Made by a program: the position numbers and the translations under genes. Of a stretch of 64,000 bases of DNA, positions 23,268 to 33,443 are shown one piece after another. Each line of letters starts with the position of its first letter. Position 1 is the stretch's first letter. The stretch is from Turnera subulata. Taxonomy: Eukaryota; Streptophyta; Magnoliopsida; Malpighiales; Passifloraceae. Where the stretch lies: positions 65,939-129,938 of the forward strand of contig JAKUCV010003143.1 in the NCBI GenBank assembly GCA_028386065.3. The letters run 5' to 3'. The notes under the pieces were generated by a model, which was not told the DNA's origin, made no database searches, and worked only from the letters and a program-made list of their open reading frames with translations.

Positions 23268-24234
23268 TTAAGTATTCTTTTTTCGGTAAACAGCTAGAGC
23301 TTCTTTCATAACATGAGCTTCTGATAGAAACTGAGCTCTCTCCTTTCCACTTGGATGAGTACTTATAAGATCATAATACAATCCTGTCTTGCGCAGCTTC
23401 CCAAATTCCTCGTGCACTTGAGGTGCTATTCGAGGATCATATCCAGCTCCAGCCATCAACAATAGACCAATGTGGTCCGCCTCTATTTCCAACCTACACA
23501 GTATCAGCCATGAACTAAACATTATATATCCACAAGTCTCAAAAAACCCAGCACATTTTTTTTGGAATACGATGGAAGACATCTAGCCCACTAAGTGGGA
23601 GGTACATTGGAAATCACTGACGCATCCAAGTCTCGCAGTAGGAGACACAAACACCCCGCTGGGGCCTGTGAGTGATAACTAACGCCATAAGGCAGAGAAT
23701 AAGCAAGCTTTGTAAGCCAGTCAGCAGGGGCATTCGCTTCCCTAACAATATGCACGAAACGAACTTCCCACTGCCGTTAACATAAACTACGGATAGACCG
23801 CACCGGAGGGGAACCCGAGCTAACATAGGCCGGTATTGTTGAAAACAAAGAAACAGCTTCCAGTGAATCTCATTCAACAATTACCTTCCGGAAGCCTTTA
23901 TCAAAGGCCAACGCCAAGCCCGTATAGATGCCCCACAGTTCCACTTGGAGAACCGGAACACATTGACATGCATTATAAATTCATTACTTATAAATAATTC
24001 AACTATATGGAAATTATCAACTTCAGTAATAAACCCACCTTCTATGCATAGGAAGGAGTAGAATTGACCATGGTCTTCTGTAAATTGACAATTTTGTCCC
24101 TAATATTTTTATCCCCTCTGCAAGATGTCGAGCCACACCATGTGCAACCTAATTGTAAATAGAGCAAGCACAAAGAAGCCTTCAATAAGTCCAAAACTTG
24201 GGTTTACATCAGGAAAGTTACCACTAAAGAATGT

Positions 24235-24272
<38 letters not shown>

Positions 24273-24775
24273 TTTCATACCTCTTGTGCCAGAATGAACG
24301 CTATCTCTGTATCAGTTGAGCAGTGATCAAGCAATGCTGTAGTGATTATTAGCTTCCCACCAGCATAATAAAAGGCATTTAATTTCGATTCTTTTACGAC
24401 AAGAATTTCCCACCAGCATAGCCTCAATTATATCTTTTGCAATCAAACGGACTCTAATGCTTTCCCTATGTTCTGCAGGTAGTATATCATCTTTACGTTT
24501 CGACAAAAAAAATATCATCTTTACGTTCTCGCTTGAATTTTTTGATAAATTTCTCGCCTGCATCTATCTCCTTTGATTCGGCCCAGAGCACAAGATGTTT
24601 TCTACTAGTATAAGGTACAGTCTCAAATTAAAGTTATCCTTATACACTTCTCTTCTTGTAGCCAAAAATAAAAATATAAATAAGAAACAAAATAAATAAA
24701 CTAATTCTCTATTGCCTTTAGATTCTTTGTTTGAACGAAGAGAAGAAGAAAAACCCATGGTTAGATGGATATAAT
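23268..24775 (-). pseudogene. OMA1-like M48 metallopeptidase, broken copy
   Basis: OMA1 is a zinc endopeptidase of the mitochondrial inner membrane. Three exons parallel the intact copy at 26112-27245. The last exon (about 23510-23268) reads RLEIEADHIGLLLMAGAGYD, keeps the third zinc-ligand Glu, and ends AVYRKKNT. The middle exon (about 24141-24040) reads VAHGVARHLAEGIKILGTKL. The first exon ends DTEIAFILAQE before a GT donor at 24286. The zinc motif therefore reads Q-E-V-A-H instead of H-E-x-x-H, which should abolish zinc binding. Exon 1 has frameshifts, and part of it is duplicated (24577-24640 and 24839-24900). A LINE fragment lies in the last intron. Confidence 0.85.
23550..23960 (-). pseudogene. 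LINE RNase H fragment in an OMA1-like intron
   Basis: Read on the minus strand: QVELWGIYTGLALAFDKGF, RKVIVE followed by an in-frame TGA, then FVHIVREANAPADWLTKLAY and SLPYGVSYHSQAPAGCL. This is the last RNase H domain of a plant LINE ORF2. It keeps the Glu that the copy at 16113 has lost. A short A-run (minus strand) near 23560 marks the 3' end. It separates the middle and last exons of the broken OMA1-like copy. Confidence 0.8.
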
Positions 24776-24793
24776 TTTTGTGAATCCTTGAAG

Positions 24794-24834
<41 letters not shown>

Positions 24835-25060
24835 CCTTCGGCCCAGAGCACAAGATGTTTTCTACTAGTATAAGGTACAGTCTCAAAGTTATCCTTATAA
24901 GATGTTTTCAAGATGTTTTCTTTTTTTGCTTTCCTTATGTTTTTGTGAATCCTTCAAGCTATTTTATATATATAAAAAAAAAATCCTTGAAGCTAGCGCT
25001 TTTTTTTGGGGGGGTGGGGGGTGGGTGGGTATATGCTAATCGATGATTCCTTGAAGCTTA
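24577..25060. repeat. Local duplication of OMA1-like exon sequence
   Basis: CGGCCCAGAGCACAAGATGT begins at about 24578 and again at about 24839, both continuing for about 50 bases. 'AATCCTTGAAGCTA' or a near copy occurs at about 24780, 24948, 24982 and 25048. An (AT)n run lies between the units. A G-rich stretch follows at 25010-25030. Confidence 0.7.
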
Positions 25061-26111
25061 CGCTTGGTGGTGGGATTGTAAACTCAGCTCCGTATTGGAG
25101 CCAGAGTTTTGACTGTGCGCAATGTGGTTCGGGGCGTTGCCTGGGGAAGGATATATAGGTGAAGAAATAGAAGGGTGGAGAAGAAAGGGGAGAGTGATGA
25201 TTTGGCCACAGACAAGCTTCTATTATTTTATATACGACCGAGAAGCAGAAAAAGAAAAACCGCCTTAGGGCAAGCCCCCAATCCCTGCCCCAAGTGGATT
25301 ACTTGAACTTAATTTTTTGTTTCTTTAAGTTCAGCTTCTTAATTAACGCGGAATTGAGGAGGAATCCGTGGCTTTACGGTGAAGGATAAGAAGTAAACCT
25401 CTAAAGCCCTTTTAAAGTTTGGAAATTTAGGCGAGTAGTGGCGGAGCTGGAGATGTGTCATGCTTTGGTATTGATCGTAATCGTAGATGGATTAATCTGT
25501 TTGATCGACGATTAGACCCATGCTCATCCTTAAAAATACTAAAAGATAAATCCTTATGGTGTTAAACCTTATGTATATGATATGGCCTTTTTCAGTTTAC
25601 GTGGCGGAAATGAAAAAAAAATAATTAAGTTTTAGCATAATAATAAAAAAAATTACAAAAGAATCATGTTATTAAATAACAATGTTACAAGAAGAATCAT
25701 GGACAGAGGCATTGTCTATCGCTTGCAGATAACAGGAAAAGAAGTTTTTAAGTTACAGCCCAGCAAAAAAAAATCAACAGATCGGAGGAGACCGTCTTTG
25801 CTAATGCATCATGCTGTTGTTGGAGCTTCTTGGAGAATGGATGAAATTGACATGATTGATGGAACTCTTCACTAAGATTGATTACTTAATTGAAAAGATT
25901 GTTGAAGTGCAAGGAATTTAGAGTAGGAGACATTCACACCTAAAAGAATTGGTTTGAACCATTAAATTTGATTTAAGGGGACGAAAAGACCCGAACCTTG
26001 ATTCTCAAGGTTATTAACCCAACACTTAACCGCCAATCATCCCTATATGATAACTGAATTTCTTAGGTATCTTTTTTTGATAAGTGTGGAGCTACATTCG
26101 TCAAATGCCAT
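25061..26111. other. Host DNA between two OMA1-like copies
   Basis: No exon or element recognised. The frame at 25666-25875 has no recognisable domain. The region should contain the upstream sequence of the broken copy. Confidence 0.4.
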
Positions 26112-27245
26112 CTAGCTCTGCCTCTGTGTCCCATTATTCTTTTGGTAAATAGCCATTGCTTCTTTCATGACGCGGGCTCGAGATAATAATCGAGCTCTCT
26201 TCTTTCGACTTGGATGTGTTCTTGAAAGATAATGACACAGTCCAGATCCGGTCTTTGTACGTTTTGCATAAACCTGAGGTACTATTCGAGGATCGTATCC
26301 AGCAGCTGCCATCAAATGTAAACTAATATAATCCGCCTCTATTTCCAACCTGCACAATGTCAACCATGAATTATATATATATAATCCATGTGTACATAAC
26401 AATAGAACTCTCAACAAATCGACGACAGTGTCAAACCAAATTAATGCCATTGTGTAATACTATTTATAAATTCACAACTTAATTTAAGTTTCGACACTGT
26501 AATAGTATAAGAAACAATCAATTTAACTAATAAACACACCTTCTAAGGACAGGCAGAAGAATCAAGCTCGGTTTGTTGTAAATTGGCAGTTTCTTCCCAA
26601 ATAATTTTATCCCCTCTGCTGCATGTCGAGCCACAACATGCGCAATCTACAGCACAAAACAGCAACCAATAAGTCCAAAACAGAGTCACCAACATATTAT
26701 ACAATACTAGTAAATATTAGAGGGAAGAAATTAAGAACATTGTATTAATATTTTCATACCTCGTGTGCCAGAAAAGTAGCTATCTCAGTATCAGTTGGGT
26801 GGCGATCAAGCATCCCTGTAGTGATGGTAATCTTCCCACCAATACAAGAAGAGGCTTTCACTGCTGGTTGATCTAAAATAAGAATTTCCCATCTATTATA
26901 ATCCTCCTCGAGCTTTAATTCTCTCTGCATAGCCTTAAGTATCTTTGTTCCAATCGAATGGACTCTAATGCTTTCAGGATGTTCTGGAGGCAGTATATCG
27001 TCTTTAAATTTACGCCTCACTTCCTGAATCCGAAACTCACCAGCTTGTATCTCCGTCGATTTAGTGAAGAGCACAAAATGTTTTCTTTTAGTATAAGGTA
27101 TAGTCTCTAAGTTACCCGCATAAACTTCTCCTTTGTTTTCAGGTTCCTTGTTTGAACGAACCCTAGCAAGAGTCCTTTTAAACCGCTGATAAGGCTGGCT
27201 ACTCTTCAAATTGTGTTGACAATCAGAGAAAAACAGAAAACCCAT
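26112..27245 (-). CDS. OMA1-like mitochondrial metalloendopeptidase
   Basis: Three minus-strand exons with canonical GT/AG borders: 27245-26760, 26646-26540 and 26349-26112. Together they make 831 nt, 276 codons plus stop, with no internal stop. The product has the OMA1 segment ETIPYTKRKHFVLF (near residue 45), the zinc motif HEIAH completed across the first intron (ATFLAHE | IAHVVARHAAEG), and EADYISLHLMAAAGYDPR with the third zinc-ligand Glu, then STHPS-like RTHPSRKKRARLL near the C terminus. The family role is stress-activated proteolysis at the mitochondrial inner membrane. The N terminus is short for a plant OMA1: there is no obvious transit peptide or membrane helix, and an in-frame TAG lies just upstream. 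An upstream exon may be missing, or this may be a young truncated duplicate. It lies tandem to the broken copy at 23268. Confidence 0.75.
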
Positions 27246-27469
27246 GAAACCTAGCTTCTAATGCCCGGATAACAACCATTTAGAAACTTCGAATGTGAAC
27301 CCACCTCGAAAACCACGTTTTTAGGAATCTTGCACCGAAAAGGTTGCTCATCACTTTTTGAATAATAATATTTAAATACCACACTTCTATCGACATCGAA
27401 AATTGGAAATATATAACCCTAACTTGATCGCACGTGTTGATCAGACAGAAACTGATGGATTTCTCATAA

Positions 27470-27619
27470 GATTATGTTTTATATTATATAAAAAAAATAA
27501 GATTACTATGGCGGCAGATACACCCACAAAAATCAATTGAACCGTCCGATTTTTTTACCTAAACCGTGTGAATTGATTTAAACTTTATAAATCGATAAAT
27601 CAATTAGACAAGCTTGAAT
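27470..27619. repeat. Host duplication unit, left copy
   Basis: About 120 bases ('GATTACTATGGCGGCAGATA' through 'AGACAAGCTTGAAT') recur at 36254-36375 on the other side of the LTR element. The pre-insertion site was therefore a local tandem duplication, and the element inserted at the end of one unit. Confidence 0.85.
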
Positions 27620-30600
27620 TGAAACGCCACGACCCGTATTTACCGTACACAGTAAACACGTGCCGGAACTGTGACGACCCAACCAAACCAAGCCCAGTAT
27701 ACAGTATATACAACAGAAACTCGGACTCAACAGCCCAAAATAAAAACAACAATAACATCATAACCGGCCCAATGGCCCAACAATAGTAATATAATGCACA
27801 GCGGAAGACTTAATAACTCACAAAGACACTGTATGCGACACATGATGCAAACTATGGATCCAAGTCCTGTCCAAGGGATAACGCCGCAGCCTATCTGGAA
27901 TGCAACATACTTGTACAACAAATAACTCATCCTACGGGATGAAAGCCCGTAGGTGAGGGGTGAGTCCGAAGTGCTCACCGACGAAGGATAAACAGAGATA
28001 TGCAGGCAACTATAATACTTAAAGAAGAAATACAAACAATAGTCACAACCATACCAAAGACAATACCGTACAAGGCAGACCAAACTCAAAGACTCGACCC
28101 AAACGTACCAAGGACTTTATTATTATTCCAATTTTATCTTTCTGGCCCCATCACGGATAAGCTAAGGTCGTACCAGGTTATCAACCTGTTTATGGTGCCG
28201 GATCAAAAAGAACCCGGGATCAACATCCCAATATCAAATCTCAGGGATCAACATCCCAATAATATTCTCAGGGATCAACATCCCAAAAACAATCTCAGGG
28301 ATCAATATCCCAATCACAATCTCAGGGATCAACATCCCAATAACAATCTCAGGGATCAACATCCCAATCACAATCTCAGGGATCAACATCCCAATCAAAC
28401 CGGCATCAACATGCCCATCACAAGTAACCCAGATCATGGCCACCACAAAACAGTCTCAAACCATCCGGCCGTACCTCTACTTACCACGTGACAATAAAAT
28501 CATCATCTCAAATCAATTTCCAATATCCATTTTCTTTTTCCTAATTATCCATACCATAATTTATTCCAATTATCCAATCACAACACAGTCCACTGACAAC
28601 AATTCCAATATCTATAACAGTCAAACAATTGTCCAATTTCCTATTAACTCAAGTTATACAACAGATCAATCCGTCAATAGTTTCATAGCATCAATTACTC
28701 ACAATCCAACATCAATTACAATACAGTATCCAATAAACCAATAATAGTCAACAAAGCAATTCAATCAAGCAGAACAATATCAAGAATCACACACAGAAAC
28801 GACATCAACAAATCCGTATCATCAAATATCCAACAATAATATATATCATCACAATTTTCAATATTCATTTTCTCAAGTTGTTCAACTTACCATTACCACA
28901 GGTTAACCCGCAGACCAAACCATCAACATTTTATAACACCAATCATTCACAATTAATAGTTCAACATCAATTACAACACAATATTCACAAAACCGATATC
29001 ACAGACCAACAACGACAACAACAATAACCATATCAACAGTTCAATCTAACAACAAAACACGCAAAGTACTACAGGCACATATCAAGGGTTATACATCCTC
29101 ACCTTGGCCGATTACTCAACTCTGAAAATAATGGCCGGTCCAAAGCCGGCTCCTCGGGAAACTGCCCGATATCAAAACCTATACAACAAAACAACATGCC
29201 CACATAAATGCACATAATCGATATGCTATGATGCCATAAATTGTAGATTAAACCCATCCCGGTTCATTTCCTTTATTATCATCTTTTATCAAAAATATTA
29301 TACCGTACGTATATCCGAATATAATTTCGGTACCATACTTTAATTAAAACTCTCTTTTACATATTTTTATAGAATAATTATACTTTGTCTTCCAAAATAA
29401 TAACAATGTAATTTTCCTAGAAATTATATCATATATATGTATTTTCCCGAAATTATTTCCATAATATATATTACTTGCCAATAATAATTACCAAATATTA
29501 TTATATTATAAAATCATATTTCCAGTAGATATAATTATATAAACTCTATTTTTTAAAAATAAGTACGAGCGATAAATACTTATATATATTTTCTAAAGAC
29601 AAAATACATTTCCAAACCATTATATATCAACATAATAATTTATTTTGGAAGTATTGATTATGTATACTATATATATATATATATTCCAAAGGTATTCCCA
29701 CAATTTTCCAGAAATATAACCCATATATATATTTATTTTTTTTATTATTTTTTTCCATATTATTTATTCCCATTAGTATACATTTTTACCATTTCGGATT
29801 GGGCCAAACATAAGAACCAAATTTCAACTTGTAAGCCCATCAGGTGAGTCCACAAGACCTTGATGTTGGCCCAAGCCACAAGGCCCAGGTGCAAGCATCA
29901 CAGTCCATGGCCCGTCTTAATATAACCCGGGTCAAAACCTTAGCTACCGGGTCGACCCGCCCGTTACACGGGTCTTCTTCAACCCGTGGCAGCTCACCTC
30001 GGTCCTTGCAGGCGGCGATGAGCGGCGGGGCAGCAACAGGTCGGCGACAGGCGACACGAGGAAAGCGGCGGAAGAAAGAGCGTGGCGAGAGACGGTTGTA
30101 GGTGCTCGCAGCGGCGGGGAGGAGAGGAAACGCGAGGGGAGGGACGGTGGATCCGGGCGGCTCTGCTCGTCAAATCTCCATGGTACGGCAGCGCGAGGAA
30201 GGAGAGGACGAATAGCGTGAGTAAGGTGACGAGCGGTGAACAGCAAGGCGTGGAGGCGTCGCGAGCAGGGCGGCTTCGCATCGGGAGGGCGGTGCGACCC
30301 GTGAGAGGAGGCGGATGTAGCCTTCAGGCCTGGGTCCGGTGTCGGCGTTAGGCAGTGATGAGGGTGGCTGGGCTGTGGCGGCTCGGGTTGCAGGCGGTCT
30401 CGGTGGTGGCGGCGAGCTGGTCCCAGCTGGTGGTGCGTGAGATGGTTCATGGTAGAGGAGAAGGAGGAAACGGGTTGGTGGCCGGCGGTGGTGCTTGTGT
30501 AGTGTTGTGTTTCGTTTTGTTGTTTTTGTATATGTTGGCTGGGTTGTGCAGGGACGAAGGAACGGTTTTTTTAGATGGGTGAGGAACGGGATTGTAGAGG

Positions 30601-30997
30601 AAATAATGAATGTGATGGTGATTGTGCAAATGAGGTAGGAAAGAAGAAAGAGAAAGGCAGAGTCACGGGGCACCTAAACGGCTCACAGGTGAAATAGGGA
30701 AGGGGCGGTTGCGTGACTCAATCACGCAGTCGTGTCCCGACCGGACCAGAAAATAACTGTAATACCCCCTTTGTTATTTTTTGGTGTGATTTTCCGAAGA
30801 TTCCGGGACCCGAAAAATACCAACTTAGGCCCAAAAAATCTACGGAAAAATCCCGAGCGTGGGAAAACTCTCGGTTACGAAAAACGATGCCCGATTTACC
30901 TTGAATTAATTACCCAAGATTAATTCTTCCAGTAAATCACTGTATAAAAACTTTTACAGTCCCGGTAAAAATCCAAATTTTTACCCGGGCTGTTACA
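27620..30997 (-). repeat. 3' LTR (copy B)
   Basis: 3378 bp. Parts on the plus strand: terminus, double hairpin near 27930-27985 with a perfect CCTACGGG/CCCGTAGG stem, GGGATCAACATCCC array (28204-28405), AT-rich middle, and a GC-rich block (29930-30450) encoding Pro/His/Arg-rich frames on the minus strand that look like leader sequence. Copy C lacks about 650 bp of this LTR (roughly 29465-30105). Confidence 0.88.
28204..28405. repeat. GGGATCAACATCCC tandem hairpin array (LTR B)
   Basis: Eight units of 26-27 bases with the core GGGAT-CAAC-ATCCC. Most stems are perfect. The last unit reads GGCATCAACATGCC, a double change that keeps pairing. Confidence 0.88.
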
Positions 30998-31012
30998 GTC
31001 TACCCACCTTAA
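30998..31012 (-). promoter_or_regulatory. Polypurine tract before the 3' LTR
   Basis: The minus strand reads TTTAAGGTGGGTAGAC directly before the LTR start TGTAACAGCCCGG. Confidence 0.7.
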
Positions 31013-31144
31013 AAACAATTTTGTCTCCGAAATTCCTTCGTCTTATCCGTGGGTCCTACCACAATAAGCTTCTGGCACACTCTGCCAGGTGTCCAAACTC
31101 AACGCGAGATACCGCTTATACCCTTAAGCGACTTCTCCTCCGCT

Positions 31145-31152
31145 TATAAATA
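31145..31152 (+). promoter_or_regulatory. TATA box of the first antisense gene
   Basis: TATAAATA lies 35 bases upstream of the ATG at 31187, in a C/T-rich context with ACTCACTCTC near the expected start site. It is oriented against the element's own transcription. Confidence 0.6.
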
Positions 31153-31186
31153 CCGAACCTCATAACTGAGACACTCACTCTCAGCC

Positions 31187-31564
31187 ATGGACTCTCCACT
31201 AAGATCAAGAACTACTTCAGACTCCGAGGACAACAGCTACATCGGTGGCACTGCTTTCCCGACATGCTCCGATGAAGAACCTCCCAAGAAGCGGTTCAAA
31301 ACCAACATCGTCGGCCTGAAGGAACACATGGTCGTCTCCCCAAGACAACGAAAGAAGCATGCCAACAAGAGGGCTGAGGATAGGAAGGGCAAGGCAACTG
31401 CTGAAAGCAGCATTCCACAGCAGACTCTGACGCAGCTGAACGTCTCACTGAGGAAGATCAGCTCGGCGGTGATGCAGAAAGAACTGGCGTGCGCGGAACT
31501 CTTCCCCCACGTCAAAAACATCCAAAAGCTTGTAAAAGATCTAGAGAAGCAAGTAGCTCCATAG
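31187..31564 (+). CDS. Antisense gene 1: basic nuclear-type protein
   Basis: A 125-residue frame starting MDSPLRSRTTSDSEDNSYIG. The first third is acidic and Ser-rich. Two basic clusters follow (PPKKRFK near residue 33 and RQRKKHANKRAEDRKGK near residue 53), a likely bipartite nuclear localisation signal. The C-terminal half has heptad-like leucines (LTQLNVSLRKI, NIQKLVKDLEKQV) that could form a coiled coil. I recognise no family. A TATA box lies upstream and an AATTAAATAAAATA stretch follows the stop, which may help polyadenylation. It is antisense to the LTR element that carries it. Confidence 0.6.
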   Translation: MDSPLRSRTTSDSEDNSYIGGTAFPTCSDEEPPKKRFKTNIVGLKEHMVVSPRQRKKHANKRAEDRKGKATAESSIPQQTLTQLNVSLRKISSAVMQKELACAELFPHVKNIQKLVKDLEKQVAP

Positions 31565-32370
31565 AGTACTTCTTCTCCTATTGTAAAACCGTTATGAATT
31601 AAATAAAATAAGTTTTCTTTCTAAGTCAAAGTTCTTATGTTATGAAATCTTATGTTAAGATATGAAAAATCATGTTTAACAGAAAAGCAAAATATTTAAA
31701 GCAAAACGAAACCATCAAAAAAGAAAATAAAATCAAAAATAAAGAGGTTAAAAACAGAACCAACAAAAAGAAATAAAATCAACATAAAGAAATTAAAAAC
31801 AAAACAAAACTTGTTTAACAAAACCAAAACATAAAGAAGTTAAAACAAAAACATATTTTCATGTTCGGCGCTCTAGATCTATCGTAATCATCCTCGATCC
31901 CGAGAAATGTAACATGCACAGCTAACGGTGACGTCGGTTTCCCTCGTGAAAAAGACGACCGTTAACTCGCTCGGTGACGATCACGAGAGCGTCCTGTGTC
32001 CCTCGAAAGAAACGTTACCCACTTGTTCATAAATTCCGCATGAGCCAAAAACGTCTGTCAAGCCTCGTATCTCTCCACGATGTCCGAACAGGTGTAAGCT
32101 TGTCGTACATGCGCTCTACTCGAGGTGTGGTCCCATCCATCTAGCCACAACGGTCACGAATACATGTGATAAAAGATGTAGAAAAAAGTCTTAAAGAGAA
32201 TAAAACAAAGTAGCCAAGGAGATATAAAATCGTAAGATGGGAAGGAGCTGAAAAACACTGGCATTTGTAGCCCGAAAAACGTATAAAGTAACGAAGCAAT
32301 AAATGAAGCAACGGCAAAATGTTCAAAAAGCAAAATCTTGAAGATCGAAAACGGTAATCACGCTCCCCAT
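31565..32370 (+). other. Spacer between the two antisense genes
   Basis: 31570-31850 is A-rich and repetitive (AAAACAAAA variants). 31860-32150 is more complex and holds bZIP/MYB-like sites such as GTGACGTCGG and CCGTTAACT, in the position of a promoter for the second gene. No gag or pol remnant on either strand. Confidence 0.5.
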
Positions 32371-32375
32371 AAGAG

Positions 32376-32383
32376 TATAAAAG
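32376..32383 (+). promoter_or_regulatory. TATA box of the second antisense gene
   Basis: TATAAAAG lies 108 bases before the ATG at 32491. The leader is A/C-rich (AACTCAGAAAAACAAAACAC). The copia-borne homologue starting at 63317 has a similarly placed CTATAAGAAGG and a matching leader, so this promoter arrangement is shared. Confidence 0.65.
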
Positions 32384-32490
32384 ACGGTGTGGTGAGATGT
32401 AAATCATCAAAAGCATTCTAAAGCAAACAAACACTCAGGCAAAGAAACCTCAAAACTCAGAAAAACAAAACACCAACACGTCCAAACACA

Positions 32491-33174
32491 ATGCCTGCTC
32501 CATCATCCGTCTTCTTCGTCGAAGGTGCCAACCTAGGCAGAAGAAACAGGCTGGCCTACAGCATGATCAACGAGCATCCTGAGGAATTACCGAACGAGCT
32601 CGGCAAAATGCCCCGTCTGGTCTTCGTCGACGAACTCTACTCCTCCAGATTCTTCGTCACTCCTATGGAAGAGACGTTCTCCCTAGAGGACCAAGGCACT
32701 CTGAGGACCTCCTTCTACGGCTCGGCCAACTCCGTCATGTTTTTCTTCTCTGAAAGACATCAGGAGTTCAACCTAGAGTCCACTTACCATTCCCTAGAGC
32801 AAGGTACCTACTATCAGCTCTCGATGATAGCCCAGAGCATGCCCAGAGTATCACGGTTAACAACAACTTGGCCAAAGGCCCGACTACTGGTGTGGAACTG
32901 CAGAGGAGTCGCTAGGCGTTCCCAAGAGTTCTCGCGTACCCTGAGGGACCTGAAGAACCAGTACAAGCCCAACATGGTTCTTCTCACGGAGACCCAGTGG
33001 CAGCCTGAAGACAATCACGGTCTCATCCCACTCCGGTTCCCTACAGCAAACCGGTTCGAGCTTCCTGGCCAGAACAACGCAGGCGACATATGGTTCTCGT
33101 GGAGCGACAGGATCACGGTCAACATCAACAATGACCCCAACAGCTTCAGGGTCAACGTCGTCCCAAGGAGATGA
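32491..33174 (+). CDS. Antisense gene 2: EEP-fragment fusion protein
   Basis: A 227-residue intact frame. Residues 1-130 (MPAPSSVFFVEGANLGRRNR, RLVFVDELYSSRFFVTPMEE) resemble nothing I know. Residues 131-227 match the first part of a LINE-type endonuclease/exonuclease/phosphatase fold: ARLLVWNCRGVARRSQEF (WNCRG motif), KPNMVLLTET (catalytic-Glu motif), then a GDIWFSWSDRITVNI strand. It stops before the DFN and SDH motifs, so it should have no nuclease activity. Three further copies of the same 684-nt length lie in copia-like elements at 53953, 58171 (minus) and 63317 (minus). It has its own TATA box and an AT-rich end after 33174. Function unknown. It may bind nucleic acid or titrate an endonuclease; that is inference. 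Confidence 0.7.
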   Translation: MPAPSSVFFVEGANLGRRNRLAYSMINEHPEELPNELGKMPRLVFVDELYSSRFFVTPMEETFSLEDQGTLRTSFYGSANSVMFFFSERHQEFNLESTYHSLEQGTYYQLSMIAQSMPRVSRLTTTWPKARLLVWNCRGVARRSQEFSRTLRDLKNQYKPNMVLLTETQWQPEDNHGLIPLRFPTANRFELPGQNNAGDIWFSWSDRITVNINNDPNSFRVNVVPRR

Positions 33175-33428
33175 ATGTATTTTTATTTTTATAAAATCTC
33201 AATGTAATATTTATCATTGTAATGAAATTATTAGTACTATTAATAATATTTATATTTCCGCTTATTTATGGCATTAATTACCTCTTATGTGTATGTTCTG
33301 CGACAGCTGGCGTCCATTGACTGGATCCATAATGCACTAACTATGATATAAAATAATAAACAAATGGAGCGAACTATGCAAACAAGAACAACAAACACAC
33401 AAGGACTGCACAACAAGACCTAACGCCC

Positions 33429-33440
33429 GCTCCGCTACCA
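33429..33440 (-). promoter_or_regulatory. Primer-binding site, initiator-Met-like
   Basis: The minus strand reads TGGTAGCGGAGC three bases inside the 5' LTR. It matches 10 of 12 positions of the usual plant initiator tRNA-Met site TGGTATCAGAGC. Confidence 0.65.
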
Positions 33441-33443
33441 AAA

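Noticed and set aside
25666..25875. 69-residue plus-strand frame
   Set aside because: No domain, AT-rich surroundings and no splice or promoter signals.
27960..28000. Possible hammerhead ribozyme (GTGAGTCCGAAG...GACGAA)
   Set aside because: The GAGTCCGAAG and GACGAA parts recall a hammerhead, but the invariant CUGANGA and the GAAA plus cleavage triplet are not in the right places. GGTGAG/CTCACC makes a plain hairpin.
28204..28405. CRISPR-like array
   Set aside because: Units are 26-27 bases with near-identical spacers in an eukaryotic LTR. This is a tandem hairpin repeat.
29944..30673. Long Pro/His/Arg-rich frames on the minus strand of LTR B
   Set aside because: They come from a GC-rich leader segment, overlap in several frames, and the copy in LTR C is cut by a deletion. 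No domain.
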